DNA of 43,362 nucleotides, taken from the IMG/VR virus record IMGVR_UViG_3300050821_003974, positions 1 through 43,362 of that record. The stretch is one strand, 5' to 3'. This stretch comes from a virus. Below are positions 1 through 8,058 of this stretch, piece by piece; position 1 is the first letter of the stretch, and each line of letters opens with the position of its first letter. The notes under the pieces are model-generated. The model was not told the DNA's origin, did no database searches, and saw only the letters and a list, made by a program, of their open reading frames with translations. The translations under genes were made by a program, and so were the position numbers.

Positions 1-2
1 GA

Positions 3-20
3 CCCCCCCCCCCCCCCCCC
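3..20. other. Terminal poly-C run
   Basis: Eighteen consecutive C residues lie almost at the left terminus and are followed by an AT-rich GAATTAAATA. Nothing else in the window resembles this. The likeliest explanation is homopolymer tailing during library preparation or an assembly-end artefact. A genuine homopolymer at a phage terminus is possible but less likely. No matching terminal repeat was seen at the right end. Confidence 0.6.
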
Positions 21-107
21 GAATTAAATACCCTATCCCTCGCACAGAGAGGTCCGTACAGTAGTCCGCGCAGGCTAACCCCTGTCCGGTGTGTTGCAGG
101 CACTGGT

Positions 108-145
108 GGCCCTCTCTGGTGCCTCCCCAGAGGGGGCCTTCATTT
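108..145 (+). terminator. Intrinsic terminator-like hairpin
   Basis: Positions 108-119 pair with 127-138 (12 pairs including one G-U) around a 7-base loop, and TTCATTT follows. This is the form of a rho-independent terminator, though the T tract is interrupted. It would insulate the promoter just downstream from transcription entering from the left, that is, from the right end if the molecule is circular. Confidence 0.55.
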
Positions 146-172
146 GACAAGTGGTTAGTGGTCGAGGATAGT
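144..172 (+). promoter_or_regulatory. Sigma70-like promoter of the + strand genes
   Basis: A perfect TTGACA -35 box (144-149) is followed after 17 bases by GATAGT (167-172), a 4/6 match to the -10 consensus. It lies just after the terminator hairpin and about 95 bases before the first gene at 266. It is the best promoter seen for the rightward transcript. Confidence 0.55.
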
Positions 173-194
173 GGTCGCGTCCTCCCCGGACGAA

Positions 195-239
195 GCCCGC
201 GGTCTTGGCAAGGTCCCCCAGCCCCAAGGGACCGCGGGC
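195..239 (+). promoter_or_regulatory. Structured 5' leader hairpin
   Basis: Positions 195-204 and 230-239 form a perfect 10-base-pair GC-rich stem. An inner pairing, 204-208 with 224-228, extends it. It lies between the predicted promoter (144-172) and the ribosome binding site AAAGAGAGG (252-260). No T tract follows, so it is more likely an mRNA-stability or processing structure than a terminator. It matches no riboswitch class that I recognise. Confidence 0.5.
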
Positions 240-265
240 ACCCCCTCCTGCAAAGAGAGGCTAAG

Positions 266-532
266 ATGTCAGATTACCAGCAGTACCGCCGGAAGCAGAT
301 CGCAGAGCTTCGTCCTTGGACACCGGGCGACGATATGAGCGGCGTCAGCGTGTCCGTTGAAGACAGCAAAGCTGGTTCGCCAAAACCTGGCGACATGATC
401 GCGCGCAATCCGAAGAACCGCGCCGATAGATGGCTGGTCGCGGCGGAATACTTCGCCTACAATTTTGAGATGGTCGAAGAGGGGTTCATAGCGAAGCCCT
501 CCCCCGCCGACCCGGAAGCGATACCCTTCTGA
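266..532 (+). CDS. Conserved phage-type small protein, unknown function
   Basis: This 88-residue protein begins MSDYQQYRRKQ. The ATG at 266 is preceded at good spacing by AAAGAGAGG. An in-frame start far upstream at 89 is rejected because it would translate through the terminator, promoter and leader hairpin. A central KPGDMIARNPKN segment followed by RWLVAAEYFAYNFE resembles small proteins I associate with phages and prophages of Alphaproteobacteria. I cannot name a domain. It is the first gene of the rightward unit and its stop is one base before the next ATG. There is no signal peptide or membrane segment. Roles as a terminase partner or early regulator are possible, but nothing shows either. 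Confidence 0.7.
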   Translation: MSDYQQYRRKQIAELRPWTPGDDMSGVSVSVEDSKAGSPKPGDMIARNPKNRADRWLVAAEYFAYNFEMVEEGFIAKPSPADPEAIPF

Positions 533-533
533 C

Positions 534-749
534 ATGCCCAGCGACATAGGCGAACGGCCACCCTGGCGAATGGCCGAGCAGTACTTTCGGTACAACGACT
601 TCGAGATCGAGACGAAGCCGCGCAACGACGGATACGTTGCGACGATCAAGATTGGCTTCAAGACCCGGCGGGTATTCTTCGACCCCAGTGGACGGATCAC
701 CCACGTATTGAACCTGAATGATCCGTCCCCGCAGGCGGCGGTTACTTAG
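534..749 (+). CDS. Small hypothetical protein
   Basis: This 71-residue protein starts at an ATG one base after the previous stop, so translation is probably coupled. It has alternating charged and aromatic residues (FRYNDFEIETKPR, then FKTRRVFFDPSG) that suggest a small beta-rich fold. I recognise no domain. Its last 8 bases overlap the 3' end of the convergent gene at 742-1107, which is a compact phage-like arrangement. Confidence 0.55.
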   Translation: MPSDIGERPPWRMAEQYFRYNDFEIETKPRNDGYVATIKIGFKTRRVFFDPSGRITHVLNLNDPSPQAAVT

Positions 750-1107
750 CGATCCTGTAGTGAGGCACGCCGTTCCGGTCCTCGGTCTCCACGACAAGTC
801 CGAGTGTCCGCAGCTTGGTGATGAAGGACCGCACGCCGATGGTCTGCCAGCCGGTCTTCTGCATTGCCTCGTCCTCGGACAGCCAGCCCTTCTGCAGGAG
901 GCTGATGAGCTGGTTGCGCAGGTTCGGCTTCTCGGCCGCAGCGCCGCGCGGCCGTCCGCCCTCCAGGCGGTGCTCGATGCTCGCGAGTCTGTTCTCGATA
1001 CGGGCCAGCCCCTGGAGGACCTGGAAGGCAATCCCTTCCTCCAGCACGTCAGTGAGCGGGGCCTCGCGGTTCTTCTCACTCAAGTTGATCTGTTCCCGGA
1101 TACTCAT
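742..1107 (-). CDS. DUF3489-like winged-helix regulator
   Basis: This 121-residue protein is on the strand opposite its neighbours. The ATG at 1107 is chosen over a GTG at 1113 because AGAGAGG (1116-1122) lies 8 bases from the ATG and only 2 from the GTG. Residues ~15-60 look like a coiled coil (RIENRLASIEHRLE). The C-terminal ~60 residues, with KTGWQTIGVRSFITKLRTLGL and a VPHYRIAK ending, resemble the winged-helix DUF3489 family. This suggests a DNA-binding regulator. It is divergent from the KTSC gene across a 132-base gap that holds CTAACG repeats, so it may control that gap. The regulatory role is inferred. Confidence 0.65.
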   Translation of the reverse strand: MSIREQINLSEKNREAPLTDVLEEGIAFQVLQGLARIENRLASIEHRLEGGRPRGAAAEKPNLRNQLISLLQKGWLSEDEAMQKTGWQTIGVRSFITKLRTLGLVVETEDRNGVPHYRIAK

Positions 1108-1134
1108 GTACACTGCCTCTCTGGTTGAAATGCA

Positions 1135-1167
1135 CTAACGGAACACTCCTTCTAACGTCTTCTAACG
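1135..1167. repeat. Three CTAACG repeats, candidate operator
   Basis: CTAACG occurs at 1135-1140, 1152-1157 and 1162-1167. The last two are part of a TTCTAACG direct repeat with a 10-base period, about one helical turn. They sit in the divergent gap between a regulator-like gene (742-1107, -) and the late genes (from 1240, +). This is the sort of position where such a regulator would bind. No experimental or family evidence supports it. Confidence 0.35.
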
Positions 1168-1239
1168 GGTTCCTTATATGCAACCATCACCACTATTGCA
1201 AGTCTGTTAAATTCTTAACGATACCGAAGAGGCAACAAA

Positions 1240-1440
1240 ATGGCGGAATGGCAACAGTTGAGTAGTTCCAATCTGAAGCGCTGCGCCTACGACATCGAGA
1301 CCGAAACGCTCCAGATCCAGTTCCAGTCGGGGAAAGTGTACTCCTACCAAGGGGTTCCCGCCTCTGTTTACAATGGTCTACTGGAGGCCACCTCGGCGGG
1401 GCAGTACTTCAATGCAAACGTAAAAAACGTGTATGAGTGA
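1240..1440 (+). CDS. KTSC-domain protein
   Basis: This 66-residue protein is essentially one KTSC domain: an SSNLKRCAYD start, LQIQFQSGKVYSYQGVP in the middle, and an ATSAGQYFNANVKNVY end. The domain is known as an appendage of some lysyl-tRNA synthetases and as a stand-alone phage and bacterial protein. Its biochemical function is uncertain, with nucleic-acid binding suggested. The ATG follows GAAGAGG at a suitable distance. The stop overlaps the terminase start by 8 bases, so the two are probably translationally coupled. The domain call is firm; the role is not known. Confidence 0.85.
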   Translation: MAEWQQLSSSNLKRCAYDIETETLQIQFQSGKVYSYQGVPASVYNGLLEATSAGQYFNANVKNVYE

Positions 1441-3403
1441 CCCCCGCGAGGAAGTGATTCTGCGGCTGGGGCGGAACAAGCGGCTCGCGCATGCCGCGCT
1501 GTTCGGCCACCGGCACCCGAACGCCACCCCCGACCTGCACTACCGGATCATAGACCTCTGGCACTCGCCCCTGCCCAAGGTGGAGGTGATGGCGTTCCGC
1601 GGCGCCGGCAAGTCGACGCTGTCGGAGGAGGGCATCATCGTCGAGGCGTGTCTTCGGCAGTTCAAGAACGGGATCATCCTCGGCTCCAGCTACGACCGCT
1701 CCTGCGAGCGCCTGGCGTCGATCAAGCACGAGTTCGAGACCAACCCGTTCATCGAGGAGCTGTTCGGCGACCTCGTGGGGGCTACATGGAACGTCGGCAA
1801 GATCATCCTGACCAACGGCGTGGTGATCCAGGCCTTCGGCCGCGGGATGTCGCTGCGCGGCTCCAAGCACCATGACCAGCGCCCGGATCGCGCGTTTGCG
1901 GATGACCTTGAGGAGCAGGAGGACGTCGAGACGCCCGAAGCCCGCCTGAAGACGCTGAAGTGGTTCATGCAGGTGGTGATGCCGGCGCTTTCGCCGGATG
2001 CCAAGATACGCGTCGCGGCGACGCCGCTCGACAAGGAGGCGCTGTCGATGCAGCTCGCCAAGGACAAGGGATGGGTCACGGAGACCTTCCCGATCGAGTT
2101 CGTCGACGAGCAGGGCGAGCGGCAAGCGACCTGGCCGGATCGGTACCCGCTGGAGTGGATCGACAAAACCAAGGATGACTTCGAGCGGCTCGGGCTCGCG
2201 ACCGAGTACAAGCAGGAGTTCATGTGCGAGGCCGAAGATCCCGCGACCAAGACCTTCACCGCGGACCTGTTTCGAATTGAGCCAGAGGTGCGGACCTGGC
2301 AGGCGACGTTCGCCTTCTTCGATCCGGCCCGCTCGGTGAAGGCCACCTCCTCCACCACAGGCTGGGTAGTTTGGAGTTGGGTTAACAACAGACTAATCGT
2401 GTGGGATGGTGGTGGAGGAGTCTGGAAACCGGACGAGATCATCAATCAAATCTTTGTGATAGACGAGCAGTACTCGCCGGTCGAGATCGGCGTGGAGCGG
2501 GATGGTCTGGAGGAGTTTTTGCTTCAGCCGCTGCGGCAGGAGCAGTCACGGCGCAACCTCGTGGTCCCGATTCGGGCGATGAAGGCCCCTGTTGGCAAGT
2601 TTGCGTTCATTCGTGCGCTGCAACCGTTCTTCAAAGCCCGCGAAGTGGTATTCGCAAAACACATGCCTGAGCTTCAGGCTCAACTACTTTCGTTTCCGAG
2701 TGGACGCATAGACGCGCCGAATGCACTGGCATACGCTCTCAAGATGCGGCCGGGGGGACCTGTCTACGAGGACTTCAACATAGTTAACATCTTTGAGGAC
2801 CTCTTGATGGCCCCGCGGACCCCTGCGTGGCTAGCTGTCAACGCTAATAATAGCTGGACGAGTGGAGTCCTGGCACAAGTAGTTGAGGGAGCGTTGCATG
2901 TCGTCGCAGATTGGGTTCGAGAAGGTGATCCAGGTCAGGTGCTCGCGTCTATTGTGGCAAACGCTGGGCTGGAGATCGGCCGAACACCCCTGCGAGTTGT
3001 CGCTGGGCCATCTCACTTCACTGGTCACGACACCGTGGGCCTACGAGCGGCGGCCGCTAAAGTTCCAGTTGGCCTGCGAACAGGCGCCGATCTCGCAACC
3101 GGCCAAGCCGAACTCCGCGAGCTGCTGAAAAGGACTTCGCGCGGCCAGCCCTGCCTGCGGGTGTCCACCAACGCACGGTGGACACTCAACGCCTTTTCGG
3201 GGGGCTACTGCCGGGACGTGCTGCGCACGGGCGAGCTCTCGGAGTTCACCAAGACCGGCCCCCACAAGGTCCTCATGGAGGGACTGGAGGCGTTCGCAGG
3301 ACTACTCCGGGGAGGAGTGGCCGCGGATGATGACAGCGAGCGTCGATACGACTATGATGCCACCGGGCGCCGGTACTTGTCGGCGCGCGGGAGCGCGAGC
3401 TAG
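1433..3403 (+). CDS. Large terminase subunit, with an extra nuclease-like module
   Basis: This 656-residue ATP-driven DNA-packaging motor works on the procapsid portal. The ATPase holds Walker A FRGAGKST (55-62) and Walker B RAFADDLE (153-160). The RNase H-like nuclease follows with Asp297 (FFDPAR), the Glu355/Asp357 region (GVERDG) and Asp427 (RIDAPNALAY), giving the usual acidic cluster of T7 gp19-type enzymes. Residues ~464-600 then resemble the nuclease module of another terminase lineage (WLAVNANNS, VVADW, TSRGQPCLRVS, FSGGY), but its first Asp and the DPA-type motif are replaced (AVNA, VVAGPS). The protein is therefore longer than the usual 550-590 residues. It starts inside the KTSC gene and its TAG overlaps the portal GTG. 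No clear small terminase was found. Confidence 0.93.
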   Translation: MSDPREEVILRLGRNKRLAHAALFGHRHPNATPDLHYRIIDLWHSPLPKVEVMAFRGAGKSTLSEEGIIVEACLRQFKNGIILGSSYDRSCERLASIKHEFETNPFIEELFGDLVGATWNVGKIILTNGVVIQAFGRGMSLRGSKHHDQRPDRAFADDLEEQEDVETPEARLKTLKWFMQVVMPALSPDAKIRVAATPLDKEALSMQLAKDKGWVTETFPIEFVDEQGERQATWPDRYPLEWIDKTKDDFERLGLATEYKQEFMCEAEDPATKTFTADLFRIEPEVRTWQATFAFFDPARSVKATSSTTGWVVWSWVNNRLIVWDGGGGVWKPDEIINQIFVIDEQYSPVEIGVERDGLEEFLLQPLRQEQSRRNLVVPIRAMKAPVGKFAFIRALQPFFKAREVVFAKHMPELQAQLLSFPSGRIDAPNALAYALKMRPGGPVYEDFNIVNIFEDLLMAPRTPAWLAVNANNSWTSGVLAQVVEGALHVVADWVREGDPGQVLASIVANAGLEIGRTPLRVVAGPSHFTGHDTVGLRAAAAKVPVGLRTGADLATGQAELRELLKRTSRGQPCLRVSTNARWTLNAFSGGYCRDVLRTGELSEFTKTGPHKVLMEGLEAFAGLLRGGVAADDDSERRYDYDATGRRYLSARGSAS

Positions 3404-5598
3404 TGGACAAGGACCTTCGTACAGAACCAGAGGACGACGAGGAGACCGAGGAGCAGGCGGAAGCCCGCGGCCGAGAACTCGATCGTGCGGCGCTTCGGAA
3501 GCTCGACCGCAACGAGGAGCTATCCACCAAGAAAGCCATCAACAAGGCGCTCCTCGACGTTTACAAGGACGTCGAGAAAGGGTTCGACGATCAGCGCCCG
3601 CGCGCCGACCAGCAGATGGACGACTGGGATATCTTCAACTGCCAGCTCGGCCCCAAGCAGTTCTACAACGGCACGGCGCAGCTGTTCATGCCGATCGTGC
3701 GCAATGCGATCGAGGCGCGCAAGACCCGGTTCACCAACCAGATTTTCCCGACCTCTCAGCGTAACGTAGAGGTGATCTCCTCCGACGACACCCAGCCGAA
3801 TGCGCTGGTCGCGATGCTGGAGCACTACGTCAAGAAGGCGCGGCTGCGCACGCAGGTCATGCCGGCCTTGATGAAGAACGGCGACGTCGAGGGCCAGTAC
3901 AACATCTATGTCAGCTGGCGGAAGACGACGCGCCATGTCGTGCAGCGCGTGAAGAAGCCGGTCGAGGTCGATGAAGGGGTCGAAGATCCCGACAGCGAGG
4001 TCGAGACGATCGAGGAAGAGACGCTGAAGCACGGCGCCCCGAAGGTCGAGGTGATCGCGGACTCCGACATCCTGGTGCTTCCGCAGACGGCGGACTCGAT
4101 CGACGAAGCGATTGCCGAAGGCGGCAGCGTTACGATCCTTCGCCGCTGGAGCAAGACCAAGATCCGGCAGATGATAAAGGATGGGGACCTTGAAAAGAAA
4201 GCGGCGCAGAAGCTCCTCAAGACCATGTCCGACGAGACCGGAGGATCGCAGAAACCCGATAAACCGAAAGAGATGGTCGACGCAGCTGGGATTAAGAAAG
4301 ATGGCCGAGGAAAGTTCGCCCTCGCCTATGAAACGTGGACGATACTCAACATTGATGGTGAGCGCCGGATCTGTCGAGCTTATCTTGGCGGGCCCGACAA
4401 CGTACTTGGTTGTAAACGCAACCCGCTCTGGTCCGATCATCTTCCCCTTGTCTCCTGCCCAGTTGCAAAAGTTCAAGGAGCTTTCAAGGGACGATCTCAG
4501 ATTGACCCAGTTCGAGACCTTCAGTATCTGGCCAACGACACTATCAACGAGGCAGCTGATAGCGCAGCTTATGCCCTGATGCCGATCATCATGACCGATC
4601 CTGCGAAGAACCCGCGGATCGGCAGCATGATCCTGTCGATGGCGGCGATCTGGGAGACCAATCCCAATGACACCAAGTTCGCGCAATTTCCCGAGTTGTG
4701 GAAGCAGGGACTGGAGATGGTTGCGACCATCAAGAGTGAAGTGTTCCAGACCCTCTGTGTCAATCCGGCTGCAATCACTCAGAGTAACTCTCTCAAGAAG
4801 CAAAACCAGGCAGAGGTGGCGCAGAACCAACAGGTTGACATCCTTACGACGGCGGACGCAGTCACCGTGGTCGAGGAAGGCATCCTCACACCCATGCTCA
4901 ACCGGATGATCGAGCTCGACCATCAGTACCGCGACGAGGAGATGACGGTCGCGCAGTATGGCGAGCTCGGCCATCGCGCAAACATGGAGAAGATCCCGCC
5001 GATCCAGTTCAACCGGCATTACCAGTTCCGCTGGCTCGGCGTCGAGAGCGCACGCAACGCGCAGATGATCCAGCAGCAGATTGCGGGCATGAACGTGATC
5101 CGCGGCATCCCGCCCGACCAGCTCAACGGCTACAAGGTCAACCTCGTGCCTGTTATCTCGAAGTTCATCGAGAACACGTTCGGTCCGCGGCTCGCACCAT
5201 TGATTTTCATCTCGCCCGAGATGCAGCTGCCGGTGCCGGTCAACGAGGAGAACATGCTGCTGTCGGAAGGCTACAAGGTCCCGACGCACGAGATGGACGA
5301 CGACGACCAGCACATCCAGGCGCACATGATGGCGATGAAGATCAACGAGGGTCAGAGCGGCGCCGGCAGTGCGAAGAAATTTCAGGAGCACATCTTCCTG
5401 CACATGCAGCAGAAGCAGCGCAAGCAGCAGGCGGCGATGCAGCAACAGCAAGGCGCTCCGGGTATGCCGGGTGGAGCAGGTCCGGGTGTCGCGGGCACTC
5501 CCCGCCCCGGCGCGCAGCCGGGCCAGCCGCGCAGCCAGGGGCCCGCCGGGATGATTCATCAGGACCAGATGCCAGGTTCAATGCCGAGGAAAATGTAG
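3403..5598 (+). CDS. Portal protein
   Basis: This 731-residue protein is the predicted dodecameric head-tail connector at the packaging vertex. The GTG start overlaps the terminase stop (TAGTG). An acidic N-terminus (~1-30) is followed by a conserved-looking core with GPKQFYNGTAQLFMPIVRNAIEARK, which is typical of podoviral portals. Acidic insertions lie at ~200-215 and there is a long helical region. The C-terminal ~80 residues are low-complexity, rich in Gln, Gly and Pro. The length is close to that of P22-type portals, which fits the P22-like tail adaptor and hub genes further on. Position directly after the terminase supports the call. Confidence 0.88.
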   Translation: MDKDLRTEPEDDEETEEQAEARGRELDRAALRKLDRNEELSTKKAINKALLDVYKDVEKGFDDQRPRADQQMDDWDIFNCQLGPKQFYNGTAQLFMPIVRNAIEARKTRFTNQIFPTSQRNVEVISSDDTQPNALVAMLEHYVKKARLRTQVMPALMKNGDVEGQYNIYVSWRKTTRHVVQRVKKPVEVDEGVEDPDSEVETIEEETLKHGAPKVEVIADSDILVLPQTADSIDEAIAEGGSVTILRRWSKTKIRQMIKDGDLEKKAAQKLLKTMSDETGGSQKPDKPKEMVDAAGIKKDGRGKFALAYETWTILNIDGERRICRAYLGGPDNVLGCKRNPLWSDHLPLVSCPVAKVQGAFKGRSQIDPVRDLQYLANDTINEAADSAAYALMPIIMTDPAKNPRIGSMILSMAAIWETNPNDTKFAQFPELWKQGLEMVATIKSEVFQTLCVNPAAITQSNSLKKQNQAEVAQNQQVDILTTADAVTVVEEGILTPMLNRMIELDHQYRDEEMTVAQYGELGHRANMEKIPPIQFNRHYQFRWLGVESARNAQMIQQQIAGMNVIRGIPPDQLNGYKVNLVPVISKFIENTFGPRLAPLIFISPEMQLPVPVNEENMLLSEGYKVPTHEMDDDDQHIQAHMMAMKINEGQSGAGSAKKFQEHIFLHMQQKQRKQQAAMQQQQGAPGMPGGAGPGVAGTPRPGAQPGQPRSQGPAGMIHQDQMPGSMPRKM

Positions 5599-5868
5599 AT
5601 GGTACACTATCTTGCAGGACAGCTATCGAGCGCACTGGCCATTTCGGCGCAGACCGTGGTGAAGCCCGCAGCAGGGAAGATCGTTTCGGTTATAGTCGGC
5701 GCCGGCGGTACACTGAAGATCGACGACGCGGCCACGGTTGGTGCGATATCGGCGGCTACTACGATCGCCACGGCCCTTGCCCCCGGTTTTTACAAGTTCG
5801 ACTTTCCGTTCTTGAACGGGCTTATTTTGACGCCGACCACTTCAACATGCTCTGTGTCCTTCGAATGA
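5599..5868 (+). CDS. Small structural-module protein, unknown function
   Basis: This 89-residue, Ala/Thr/Ile-rich protein probably has a small beta-sandwich (KIVSVIVGAGGTLKIDDAATVG, then PGFYKFDFPFLNG). GAGG lies upstream of the ATG, which directly follows the portal stop. The stop overlaps the ATG of the fibre gene (ATGA), so the two are co-translated. Similar short proteins occur near portals and fibres of alphaproteobacterial phages. A decoration or fibre-attachment role is only a guess. Confidence 0.7.
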   Translation: MVHYLAGQLSSALAISAQTVVKPAAGKIVSVIVGAGGTLKIDDAATVGAISAATTIATALAPGFYKFDFPFLNGLILTPTTSTCSVSFE

Positions 5869-7595
5869 AGAAGATCCTCGCCCTCATCTTCGCGCTACTT
5901 GCGACGCCCGTAGCTGCGCAGACCATCCCCTCGGGTCTGTTTGGCTCGATCAACTACTGGGGTGTCGGCGGCTTGTCGCAGGTGCTCAACCCCGGCCTCG
6001 CCGGGCAGTGCCTGACGACGCAGGGCGTCGGCAGCGCACCCGTCTGGGTGAACTGCCAAGTTTCTTCGCTCGCGCTGCTGCCTCCGATCAACACCAACCA
6101 GTTCTATGGGAACGTCAGCGGGCAGTTTGCCCCGCCTGTTGGTGTGGACGTCAACACGATCCTGAACACGGTCGGGTATGACATCGCGCGCCCGCCCCCG
6201 GTCGAGGCGATCATCTACAAGAGCAATGTGGGGCCGCTGTTCAATTGGCAGGCGCTGCCACCGTCTACGCAAGGGTCGATCCTGACTTCAGGTGGCCCAA
6301 CGAATCCGCCGTTCTGGGCGACAAACGCAATTCAAGCTAATCTTAGCGGCATCTGCACCACAATCGGCGCGGTCCTCTATTTCGACACGCCCTCGCTGCA
6401 GTGGAAGTGTCTCGCGCCGGGAACGTCGGGGCAGCTCCTGCAGACCGGCGGCGTCGGGGTTAACCCCTCGTGGCTGACGGTCACACTCGCGACTCTGGGC
6501 GGCGTCCCCTCCACGCGAAATGTTAGCGCGAACTTGCCTCTCGGCGGCGGTGGAGCGCTCTCCGCTGACCTGACGCTGACGTGCGCGACCTGTGCGACGA
6601 CAACGACCGGCGGGCCGCTCTCGGCGACATCGCCTGTGACGATCAGCTCCGGTGGTGTCATCGCAGTTACCAGCAGCGCTCTTACCTCCAACAATGACAC
6701 CAATGTCACCATCACGCTCGGCGGTACGCCTGCAAGCGCCTTGTTGCAGCCCGCGTCCATCACGATGGGCTGGACGGGCACCTTGTCGATCGCGCGAGGC
6801 GGAACTGGCGCCGGGACGCAGACGACGGCATTCAACGCACTTGCCCCGACTCCGACCCGCGCTGGTGACGTTACGTATTGGAATGGCACAAATTACGTAA
6901 ATCTGGCAGGCAACAATTCCGGCACGCAAGTGCTGTCCGAGAATGCGAGCGGCGTGCCCGCTTGGACAACGACAGGCGCCGTTCCTGTCATTCACCAAGC
7001 TACCGCGACCTTCACCACATCCGCCTCGTCCACAACATCGACGGTTTATTCTTATCAATGCACGGCCGGCGGCGGCGGTTCTGGCGGTAGCGCAGTTGGC
7101 GCGTTTGCGTCTGGTGGCGGCGGTGCCGGGGAAACCCGTTTCGGCATCTTCAGCGGTGTTGCCGCGAGCGCGACCGTTACGATAACCACCGGAACCGGAG
7201 GCACCGCTGGCGCATCCGGCGCAACTGCTGGCGGCACTGGAAATGCGAGTTCTATCGCTGCTACGGGGATAACCACGATCACCGCGAATGGCGGCGGCGG
7301 CGGCGGCGTTGGCGGCGCGTTAAGCGGGGCGGGACCGGGCGGCTCTGGTGGCGCAGGCGGCACCTCTCTGCCCGGCGGCGGCGGCGGCGCAGGAGCAACA
7401 GTATCCGGCTCGTTTGCGCTATCGGGTTTGGGTGGCGCGTCATCTTGGGGAGGCGGCGGTGCATCAACGACAAATGGACCAGGCACAGCGGGCGCGGCTC
7501 CGGGAAGCGGTGCGGGAGGCTCCTCCGGCGTAAGTGGTGCCGTTGCGGGAGCGGTCGGCGCGAACGGTCTCTGCGTTGTGTCGTGGATTTTGTAG
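5865..7595 (+). CDS. Glycine-rich tail fibre/adhesin with signal peptide
   Basis: The ATG at 5865 overlaps the preceding stop. An earlier in-frame ATG at 5847 would place six residues before the signal sequence and is rejected. The 576-residue protein opens with MKKILALIFALLATPVAAQ, a Sec-type signal peptide ending in a good AQ cleavage site. The middle carries the fibre motif SIARGGTGAGTQTTAFNAL, common in tail fibres of alphaproteobacterial phages. From about residue 405 to the end it is dominated by polyglycine runs, like the polyglycine-helix receptor-binding tips of some phage adhesins, and ends in CVVSWIL. It is the likely host-recognition appendage. The signal peptide is unexpected for a virion protein. 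Confidence 0.78.
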   Translation: MKKILALIFALLATPVAAQTIPSGLFGSINYWGVGGLSQVLNPGLAGQCLTTQGVGSAPVWVNCQVSSLALLPPINTNQFYGNVSGQFAPPVGVDVNTILNTVGYDIARPPPVEAIIYKSNVGPLFNWQALPPSTQGSILTSGGPTNPPFWATNAIQANLSGICTTIGAVLYFDTPSLQWKCLAPGTSGQLLQTGGVGVNPSWLTVTLATLGGVPSTRNVSANLPLGGGGALSADLTLTCATCATTTTGGPLSATSPVTISSGGVIAVTSSALTSNNDTNVTITLGGTPASALLQPASITMGWTGTLSIARGGTGAGTQTTAFNALAPTPTRAGDVTYWNGTNYVNLAGNNSGTQVLSENASGVPAWTTTGAVPVIHQATATFTTSASSTTSTVYSYQCTAGGGGSGGSAVGAFASGGGGAGETRFGIFSGVAASATVTITTGTGGTAGASGATAGGTGNASSIAATGITTITANGGGGGGVGGALSGAGPGGSGGAGGTSLPGGGGGAGATVSGSFALSGLGGASSWGGGGASTTNGPGTAGAAPGSGAGGSSGVSGAVAGAVGANGLCVVSWIL

Positions 7596-7614
7596 CGTGC
7601 AGTCCTGACGCTAC
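7592..7614 (+). terminator. Hairpin at the end of the fibre gene
   Basis: GTAGCGT (7592-7598) and ACGCTAC (7608-7614) form a perfect 7-base-pair stem with a 9-base loop that includes the fibre stop codon. No T tract follows, so termination would be weak or factor-dependent. It may instead protect the transcript's 3' end. Confidence 0.3.
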
Positions 7615-8034
7615 GGCGCAGTCGGCCTTTATCATTGGTGGCTGCTGGACGGCGGATGCTGGGATTTGATTTAGAAGTCACTCGGGGCGATGATGACATG
7701 TCCCGGGTATGTCGGCCTCGGAGCAGGGTGCCAAAGATAGCCCTGCGGTAGATCGCGAACGGCATAGGCAGGAACATCTAGAGGCTGGTCGCCATGTTAC
7801 CTCTGTCTTGTAATTGACCTCCGCGCACGGCATCCGGGGAGCAAGATAATGGGCGACCGGTATGCCCAGTAATGCCGCCGCCGTCAGACATGTTGCGATA
7901 CGTATTGCGCGCATAGCTGATCCCCCGTGAGGAATCCTCTCACACAACCTCCCTGAGATTCAACCCCCGATCGCCGATTCGCATGGCTGCACTCCGTTTA
8001 TGCGTGGATTTACACGCAGCTCAGGAGTACAACT
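7615..8034. other. Intergenic region before the lysis cassette
   Basis: This ~420-base gap is unusually long for this compact genome. It holds one doubtful minus-strand ORF (7678-7914), a GAGGAATCCTC palindrome (7929-7939) and a TGCGTG/CACGCA hairpin (8001-8006 with 8013-8018). No clear sigma70 promoter was found. It may carry the control signals for lysis genes or be the scar of a lost gene. Confidence 0.5.
7678..7914 (-). CDS. Doubtful small ORF with a hydrophobic N-terminus
   Basis: This 78-residue reading frame begins MRAIRIATCLTAAALLGIPVA, which looks like a signal or anchor sequence. GGGGGA lies upstream of the ATG at about 7 bases. After residue ~40 the sequence becomes Ser/Arg/Cys-rich and does not look like a folded protein, so the ORF may be a decayed or frameshifted gene. 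It faces against the surrounding late genes. No family is recognised. Confidence 0.3.
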   Translation of the reverse strand: MRAIRIATCLTAAALLGIPVAHYLAPRMPCAEVNYKTEVTWRPASRCSCLCRSRSTAGLSLAPCSEADIPGTCHHRPE

Positions 8035-8054
8035 GACTACTCACAGGAGTAGTC
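8035..8054 (+). promoter_or_regulatory. Hairpin that buries the endolysin ribosome binding site
   Basis: GACTACTC (8035-8042) and GAGTAGTC (8047-8054) form a perfect 8-base-pair stem with a 4-base ACAG loop. The Shine-Dalgarno AGGAG (8045-8049) is half in the loop and half in the stem, 9 bases before the ATG at 8059. Folding should hinder ribosome access and so delay or limit endolysin synthesis. This is inferred from the sequence alone. Confidence 0.55.
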
Positions 8055-8058
8055 CGTC

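Noticed and set aside
3520-5559. Very long open frame antisense to the portal gene
   Set aside because: It mirrors the portal codons, shows Leu/Arg/His-rich composition typical of antisense frames in GC-rich DNA, and has no ribosome binding site.
7055-7777. Pro-rich frame antisense to the polyglycine part of the fibre
   Set aside because: Poly-Gly codons read on the other strand give poly-Pro/Ala. No start signals or conserved motifs are present.
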